Positions 15,585-20,663 of a stretch of 20,663 bases of DNA are shown here, piece after piece. This DNA is from a virus, in IMG/VR virus record IMGVR_UViG_3300044733_003736, positions 1 to 20,663 of that record; one strand, written 5' to 3'. The notes below the pieces were generated by a model. It did no database searches, was not told where the DNA came from, and worked only from the letters and a program-made list of their open reading frames with translations. The translations under genes were made by a program, and so were the position numbers. Each line of letters opens with the position of its first letter. The stretch's first letter is position 1.

Positions 15585-18134
15585 ATGTCAAAAGAAAGAC
15601 CATGGGAAGCAGGTCCATTTGAACAATGGGTTATAGATGAACTTGATTATAGAAAAAGTTCCTTGTCAACAGGAATACAAGGTCAATTTAAAGGTGACTT
15701 GCCGCAATATGCTGGTCCTAGAAAAGCTTGGGCAAGAGTATTTTCTAATGGTATGGTTGAATATCAAAATGGTAATCCAAATTTGATAAGTGACAACGAT
15801 AATGAATGGGGCTTAGCATTTTTAAGTGGTGATGGTTTTTTTAATAGATATGGAATCGATTCAAAATCTCCATATGGTGTATCCAAACAAGTGTATGGAT
15901 ATAATTGTAAGTTACAACCAAAATATATAGATGCCTCTACCAGACCAAATGTACCTGATCCTGGCATTATTAGTATTGAAACCGATATACAAAAGTCGTG
16001 GTTTGCAAAAGCAAAAATAAACTGGACATGTCATTCAATTGAACAATTAAAAGCAATCACTCCATATTTTTTAACACCACTTCAAACTGTAATTATTGAA
16101 TTTGGATGGAATACATTTGATCAAAGATCATTGATTAATTTATCAGATTTTAATCAAATTTTAGATATATGGGACAATCACTATAGAAGATATTCCCTAT
16201 TTATGCCACCATCAAAGGGAAATTATGAATTTATAATTGGTCAAGTAGTAAATTTTGAATATACTATTAATGATAATATTATCAATGGTATGACTGAAGT
16301 TGCAAGTAGACAACTTCTTTATTCTGGTTTTAAGAAAGATTCTAAAATATCAAAAGTGAATAACAAAGAATCAACGTTTAAAAAACAATATGAAACTTTA
16401 GTAAATAAAGTTATAAATAGTATTAGTGCAAATGTTACACAAGGAAACAATACTAACACAAATGAAATAAAAACTCTTCTGACAGGTCTTGAAAAGAAAT
16501 ATGGAAATAATTTTGAAAAAATACAAGATCACATTTTTAGTGGTAGAAACAAACAAATAATTTCTTATTGTGCTGAAAGAGACTTTGATTGTGACAATGA
16601 AAAAGGTCCAAAATTCACATGGTTAACGATGGATTTAATTGTTGATATTCTAAATGGAATGAAAAATAGTGATGGAATAAAAGATTATGCACAGTATTTT
16701 TTTGATTTGAATATTGATGATATTACTATTGGTGCTCATAATAATTTAATATCAACAAAACAAACAATACTTATACCAAATCCATATGCACCAAAATTAA
16801 ATTCACCTTACAATAATTTTATGAATGATGTTGCTAATGTGATAAATATTGAATTTGGAACAAACCGTGAAATTACAGAATCAGATGTATATACAGACAA
16901 AACTAAACATAAATTTTTTAATCCTGAGTATGGTGACGCAAATTCATTTTTAACGGAGTTTAAGCCTAGTAATTTTTCCGATTCGATTTTTAGAAAGATA
17001 ACAGGTTTATCTCAGAAAATTCACAGACAAGATTTAGACTACGTTCTAAATAAATGGGGAAGAGATACTTCAACTTATAGCAGAAAAATAACAGCAATTC
17101 CAGCATATGATCAAACATTTGGTGGAACAAGAACTAAAGATAATTTAAAAAGAGGATATTTAAAAAATATTTATGTAAACGTTGAATTTTTAAAAAATAT
17201 ATTATTGTCATCACAAACTAATAATTTAAAAGATGTATATGATGAATTATGTAAAGAAATAAATAAAGCTAGTTGTGATTTTTGGGAATTGACTGTAGTT
17301 GATGCTCCTGTTCAAAACGGTAGAGCTACATTAAAAATTGTTGATGTAAAAGGTCCGCCTAAAAAAGTTAATATAAATGATATTTATAAATTTGAATATA
17401 TGACAAATAATTCAATAATTAAAAAATTGAATTTCACTACAACTTTGTCAAATGCTCAAGCAAATCAAATTATATTTAAAGCTGGACAATATGAGAGTAC
17501 TACTTCAAATCAATTAATAGATTATAGTAATGCACAAAATATATCAAATAGTAATGTAAAACCAAAAACCGTTTATAATGATAGAATTTTAAAATCAAAA
17601 GCAGGAGGAAATAATACAAATAATATAAATAAGGTTCAAAATTTAAATTTCAAAAAAGAAGATATAGAGTATTACTATAAATTATTAGGTAAAGATGGAC
17701 CAAAATATAAAGATGGATTTTTGCAAGTCACCTTATACAAACCAGATGAAGAAGCATCTGTAAATATTATTAGTACTAATGAATTTGATTATGTACAAAA
17801 GGTGAATTATGATGAAAACAATTATGATATAGTAGATATTGTATTTCCTGAAACATTTAGTGATTTAGTTTTGTATATGTTAAATGATGGTGATTTGAAG
17901 GAAAATACAAACATTTATAATGCTCCTTTAAGAAATGTTGAAATAGAATTGAGTTTAATGGGTATTTCTGGAATCAAAACATTCGAATTTTTTAGAGTTA
18001 CAAATTTACCTCCTCCATTTAACGATGATGTAGTTGTATTTCAAGTCATAAATGTCACGCATGTAGTCAATGAAAACACATGGGAAACAAGAATAAAAGC
18101 GCAATTAAGACCTGCCTATAATTTACAAGCGTAA
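15585..18134 (+). CDS. Large baseplate hub-like structural protein
   Basis: An 849-residue protein without a signal peptide. Features seen: PQYAGPRKAWARVFSNGMVE near 40-59; a domain around 120-185 with PDPGIISIETDIQKSWFAKA, KINWTCHSIEQLKAITPYFL and TVIIEFGWNTFD, a pattern I associate with hub proteins of distant T4-like phages; a long Asn/Lys-rich middle; and a C-terminal end GISGIKTFEFFRV, VVFQVINVTHVVNENTWETR and a final R-P, typical of hub domains in which a beta strand pairs with the next subunit. No lysozyme motif of the gp5 type is visible. It starts directly after gp53; in T4, gene 53 is followed by gene 5, the hub lysozyme. Role as the central hub (gp27-like) is inferred; it could also be another baseplate subunit. 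Confidence 0.62.
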   Translation: MSKERPWEAGPFEQWVIDELDYRKSSLSTGIQGQFKGDLPQYAGPRKAWARVFSNGMVEYQNGNPNLISDNDNEWGLAFLSGDGFFNRYGIDSKSPYGVSKQVYGYNCKLQPKYIDASTRPNVPDPGIISIETDIQKSWFAKAKINWTCHSIEQLKAITPYFLTPLQTVIIEFGWNTFDQRSLINLSDFNQILDIWDNHYRRYSLFMPPSKGNYEFIIGQVVNFEYTINDNIINGMTEVASRQLLYSGFKKDSKISKVNNKESTFKKQYETLVNKVINSISANVTQGNNTNTNEIKTLLTGLEKKYGNNFEKIQDHIFSGRNKQIISYCAERDFDCDNEKGPKFTWLTMDLIVDILNGMKNSDGIKDYAQYFFDLNIDDITIGAHNNLISTKQTILIPNPYAPKLNSPYNNFMNDVANVINIEFGTNREITESDVYTDKTKHKFFNPEYGDANSFLTEFKPSNFSDSIFRKITGLSQKIHRQDLDYVLNKWGRDTSTYSRKITAIPAYDQTFGGTRTKDNLKRGYLKNIYVNVEFLKNILLSSQTNNLKDVYDELCKEINKASCDFWELTVVDAPVQNGRATLKIVDVKGPPKKVNINDIYKFEYMTNNSIIKKLNFTTTLSNAQANQIIFKAGQYESTTSNQLIDYSNAQNISNSNVKPKTVYNDRILKSKAGGNNTNNINKVQNLNFKKEDIEYYYKLLGKDGPKYKDGFLQVTLYKPDEEASVNIISTNEFDYVQKVNYDENNYDIVDIVFPETFSDLVLYMLNDGDLKENTNIYNAPLRNVEIELSLMGISGIKTFEFFRVTNLPPPFNDDVVVFQVINVTHVVNENTWETRIKAQLRPAYNLQA

Positions 18135-18508
18135 TGAAAAATTATCCTGATAATACTAAAAATATATATTTTGATGTAATACAAGGAAGTTATCCTGTAT
18201 ATACAAAAACATCTCCTACTGCCGATGATTATAACAGAGGATATATAAACAGATATTTTGCAAAAAAAGTTAATGACGGAACAATATATGAAGTGTCAGG
18301 TGATTCTTTTAATACCATTATAAACGGACTATATTATAAACTCAGTTTGACATGGAGAATAACAGGATCAAAGACTGATGTTTATCAAAACAAAGTTAAA
18401 ATATACAGTGGTGTTAAAGAAGATAATCTGACTGCAATTAAAAATGCAGAAAAATCAATGTCTGGATTATCAGGAGTTTTAAAAGATCCACTTGAATTTT
18501 ATAAATAA
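18134..18508 (+). CDS. Small conserved tail/baseplate-associated protein
   Basis: 124 residues, starting in a TAATG overlap with the hub-like gene, so translation is coupled. The sequence has NIYFDVIQGSYPVYTKTSPT, RGYINRYFAKKVNDGTIYEV at about 36-55, YKLSLTWRITGSKTDVY and a tail SGLSGVLKDPLEFYK. I do not recognise a named family, though proteins with the same R-Y-F ... W-x-I-x-G pattern seem to occur next to baseplate genes of marine T4-like phages. Mixed beta strands and one short helix are suggested, without membrane segments. It is the last gene of the structural run; the promoter for the polymerase gene begins within the next 12-40 bases. A structural or assembly role is inferred from position only. 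Confidence 0.6.
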   Translation: MKNYPDNTKNIYFDVIQGSYPVYTKTSPTADDYNRGYINRYFAKKVNDGTIYEVSGDSFNTIINGLYYKLSLTWRITGSKTDVYQNKVKIYSGVKEDNLTAIKNAEKSMSGLSGVLKDPLEFYK

Positions 18509-18519
18509 TAAGTATAAAA

Positions 18520-18547
18520 TTGACACCATATACATTGTGGATATACT
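18520..18547 (+). promoter_or_regulatory. Near-consensus sigma70 promoter before the DNA polymerase gene
   Basis: TTGACA (18520-18525), a 16-base spacer and TATACT (18542-18547). The expected start of transcription, 6-7 bases after the -10 box, falls on the ATG at 18554, so the mRNA would be leaderless or translation would start further in. It is the best host-type promoter in the window. Confidence 0.5.
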
Positions 18548-18553
18548 TGCGGT

Positions 18554-19912
18554 ATGGTCATCAAAGACACTGAGAGTTACAAAAACTTTTTACAAGATAA
18601 TTGGAACAGTGATTTAATCATGGATTGCATTCAAAATGATGAATGCTTTCATCCATGTGCAGATGAACCGTGTTTATTGATGATCTATGCAATCAAAAGT
18701 AAACACACTTATATAATTTCTGTAGATCATCCAGACTCAAGATTTTGTGTGGATAAAACCACATTGATTGAAGACTTCAATAAACTCAAAGGAAAAAAGT
18801 GGATTTATGATAAAAAGAAGTTCATGCATCTGATGCCAGTACAGAACTTGTATGATATTAACATCTTGTTTTTTATTACAGACGGTAAGATAGATGATTA
18901 TACTGGCTTTGATACAACTGCTCATTCATTTTATAAACACAAGTTTATGTGTTATAGTGATTTGAATAAATGTATTCCTATTGTGAAACATTTAGAGAAG
19001 TTTGAGAAGATGTATAGTGAAATGCTTAAAAGAGTCCAAATGTTGAAGTTGGATGATAGTTTTTATAGTATTAACGGAACTATTACTGAAAATCTTAGAA
19101 TTCTTGAACACAATGGATTAAAAGTTGACGTAGAATTGTTTAATAGGCATTTTGAGAACAAAACGGTCAAAGATAAGGATGGTTATGTTTATACACAATA
19201 TAACCTATATACCGCAACAGGACGACCTAGTAATAGGTTTGGTAATGTAAACTATAGTGCTCTAAACAAAGAAAACGGGTGTAGATCATCATTTATCAGT
19301 AGATATGGTGATGATGGTATGTTGTTCATGATTGATTATAGTGCCTACCACCCCCACATAGTTGCAAAGTTGATCAATTATAACCTTCCTCCAAATGCTT
19401 ATGAGTATCTTGGAAGATTGTATTATGGTAAGGACAGTCTAACAGAAGATGAAATCAAAGCTTCAAAGAATCTTACATTTCAATGTATGTATGGTAATAT
19501 TCCATCTGAATTGTTGGAGGTACCTTATTACAAGAAAATGAGTGATTATATTGCTCATAGATGGAAGTTCTTCAATGAAAATGGTTATGTAGAAACACCA
19601 ATCTATAAAAGAAGGATTACTACAAACCATATAAATGAACCAAATCCAAATAAATTGTTCAATTATATCTTACAAGCCAGTGAAACAGAGTTTGGAATGC
19701 AGTCATTGGTGAGGGTCAATGAATATCTTGAGTGTAACAAAAAACAAACCAAGGCTATACTGTATACTTATGACAGTGTGTTGTTTGATTGTCATAAAGG
19801 TGACAAAAAAGAAACTTTGGTGGAATTGAAAAGATTGATGTCAAACAATCAATTTCCTGTAAAATGTTATATTGGACGCAATTATAATGAGATGACAGTG
19901 GTAGATATCTAA
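18554..19912 (+). CDS. Family A DNA polymerase with degenerate N-terminal exonuclease-like region
   Basis: A 452-residue enzyme. Polymerase motif A is FMIDYSAYHPHIVAKL with the metal-binding D261; motif B is KASKNLTFQCMYG with K305, F309, Y313 and G314; motif C is YTYDSVLFD with D407. LYTATGRPSNRF (about 216-227) is the thumb-palm segment normally reading TGRLSS. This is a complete palm/fingers core of the Pol I group, which copies DNA in the cytoplasm. The N-terminal 190 residues look like a 3'-5' exonuclease fold (LIMDCIQNDECFHPCADEPC, then KKWIYDKKKFMHLMPVQ) but the DxE pair of motif Exo I is not there, so proofreading is probably absent or separate. Motif C has YDS instead of HDE. It is much shorter than Pol I. 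It is placed behind tail genes with its own promoter. An alternative start is M23 (ATG 18620). Confidence 0.85.
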   Translation: MVIKDTESYKNFLQDNWNSDLIMDCIQNDECFHPCADEPCLLMIYAIKSKHTYIISVDHPDSRFCVDKTTLIEDFNKLKGKKWIYDKKKFMHLMPVQNLYDINILFFITDGKIDDYTGFDTTAHSFYKHKFMCYSDLNKCIPIVKHLEKFEKMYSEMLKRVQMLKLDDSFYSINGTITENLRILEHNGLKVDVELFNRHFENKTVKDKDGYVYTQYNLYTATGRPSNRFGNVNYSALNKENGCRSSFISRYGDDGMLFMIDYSAYHPHIVAKLINYNLPPNAYEYLGRLYYGKDSLTEDEIKASKNLTFQCMYGNIPSELLEVPYYKKMSDYIAHRWKFFNENGYVETPIYKRRITTNHINEPNPNKLFNYILQASETEFGMQSLVRVNEYLECNKKQTKAILYTYDSVLFDCHKGDKKETLVELKRLMSNNQFPVKCYIGRNYNEMTVVDI

Positions 19913-19940
19913 AAAGATTGGAGTTCTTTTGTTTTTCTAA

Positions 19941-19948
19941 ATATTTAT
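19941..19948 (+). promoter_or_regulatory. CTAAATATTTAT motif 5 bases before the last gene
   Basis: CTAAATATTTAT (19937-19948) combines the CTAAATA seen before the tail tube gene with the ATATTTAT octamer, 5 bases ahead of the ATG at 19954. Confidence 0.35.
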
Positions 19949-19953
19949 CCTAT

Positions 19954-20663
19954 ATGGATAGTATTGAAGAAGCAAAACCAAAGACACCAAAAGCAGCTTT
20001 ATTACCTTTACCAAAGGATTTATTAGACTTGCTTGATGAAGTGGTTGCAAATTTTGAAAAGATTGACACACCACTAGATACTAAGATTAAAGAAACATGG
20101 CCGTTGTATGTCATTTTTGGTGACAGTGGTAATTATCATATTGATGCATTAAGAAAAGTTCAAACGTGGATTCAATTGGATCAAAAGATTGGACTCAAAG
20201 TAAATGAGATTTCAAAAGATCCATTGATGAAACTGAGTCTTGAGAAGAATGAATTGTATAAAGGTTATTTGGCATACAAAAACTACTATGATTCTATTTC
20301 AGGCAGAAATTCAGGAACATCATTAGAAGAAGTTACTGGTACAAAACCAAGTGGATTTATCAACAAAGACATAACTAAGTTTTATGATGCATTTAATTTA
20401 AGTCAATACAAGAGCAAAGATAAGTCCAAAGAAAATACTGGTGATGCTGTATTATTGTATGGATGTACACCAGATGAAGTTTATTCTGCGTTAAAAAGCA
20501 ATAAAGTAGGTAGTACAGGCAAAGAACAAAGTTTGTGTGTTATTTTGGATAATAAAAACAAAGAAACCAGTAAGAGATTTGCAATAGTTTCTTTAAAGGC
20601 TGGTAAAGGTAGAGCTGGTAGAATATTAACATTGTTAAGACCAATGTTGGGGGATACTTCATC
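19954..20663 (+). CDS. Unrecognised protein, 3' end outside the window
   Basis: The frame stays open from the ATG to the right edge (236 full codons). No family is recognised. The start MDSIEEAKPKTPKAALLPLP is low-complexity, followed by a helix DLLDLLDEVVANFEKI, a segment YVIFGDSGNYHIDALRKVQT, a charged helical part, a flexible Ser/Thr/Gly/Lys-rich stretch (about 120-165), and a beta region QSLCVILDNKNKETSKRFAI ending in LKAGKGRAGRILTLLRPML. There is no signal peptide or membrane helix. It follows the polymerase gene by 41 bases and has its own CTAAATATTTAT motif, so it may be a late gene, perhaps structural, but this is only a guess from context. Confidence 0.7.
   Translation, partial: MDSIEEAKPKTPKAALLPLPKDLLDLLDEVVANFEKIDTPLDTKIKETWPLYVIFGDSGNYHIDALRKVQTWIQLDQKIGLKVNEISKDPLMKLSLEKNELYKGYLAYKNYYDSISGRNSGTSLEEVTGTKPSGFINKDITKFYDAFNLSQYKSKDKSKENTGDAVLLYGCTPDEVYSALKSNKVGSTGKEQSLCVILDNKNKETSKRFAIVSLKAGKGRAGRILTLLRPMLGDTS

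Noticed and set aside
15764-18925. Open frames on the - strand at 15764-15967 and 18737-18925
   Set aside because: They are shadows of the hub-like and polymerase genes, with no promoter or conserved motif.
19912-19936. AAAAGA/TCTTTT hairpin followed by Ts after the polymerase gene, as a terminator
   Set aside because: Only six pairs, nearly all A-T, with a seven-base loop; too weak to claim.

Overview
The window reads as part of an AT-rich genome of a contractile-tailed phage distantly related to T4. Hallmarks are a gp19-type tail tube, a gp26-type zinc-ribbon assembly protein, a long tape measure, a gp48/gp54-type tube-baseplate protein, a LysM-like gp53 baseplate protein and a large hub-like protein, all tightly packed on the + strand. 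Almost none of the genes has a Shine-Dalgarno sequence; starts are preceded by A/T-rich stretches. This is best known from Bacteroidota, so a Bacteroidota host is the favoured but unproven guess. The replicative-type enzyme present is a family A DNA polymerase, not the family B enzyme of T4 itself, which places the phage outside the close T4 relatives.

Layout. Positions 1-3891 hold four overlapping or abutting glycosyltransferase genes: a GT9 heptosyltransferase-like enzyme cut by the window edge, a TibC/AAH-like protein O-heptosyltransferase, a GT2 enzyme and a GT34-like enzyme. A small coiled-coil protein follows (3904-4182), then about 160 bases of T-rich non-coding DNA with imperfect TGC(GC)TTTT repeats. 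Next come a HAD-family nucleotidase and a minimal nucleotidyltransferase (4343-5658), then a convergent EDxHD-type homing endonuclease on the - strand (5639-7147). The tail module starts at 7264 with the tail tube gene, closed by the strong terminator at 7781-7810. An NMNAT/cytidylyltransferase-like gene (7847-8791) sits between it and the gp26-like gene.

From 8850 on: the gp26-like protein, a 75-codon extension in the +1 frame without any normal start codon, the tape measure protein, the tube-baseplate protein, gp53, the hub-like protein and a small conserved structural protein. After 18508 a near-consensus sigma70-type promoter drives the DNA polymerase gene, and an unrecognised gene runs off the right edge.

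How the parts fit. The tail genes form an assembly line: the gp26-like protein and its probable frameshift product handle the tape measure, the hub and gp54-like protein nucleate the tube, and gp19 builds it. The glycosyltransferase block next to virion genes suggests that a phage structural protein or a host surface polymer is sugar-modified; the TibC-like enzyme, whose known relatives modify proteins, points to a protein target. The most notable observations are this phage-borne O-heptosyltransferase, the probable programmed frameshift at the seven-T run 9660-9666, and the compact family A polymerase whose N-terminal exonuclease-like region seems to have lost its catalytic residues. No tRNA, CRISPR array or insertion sequence was seen.
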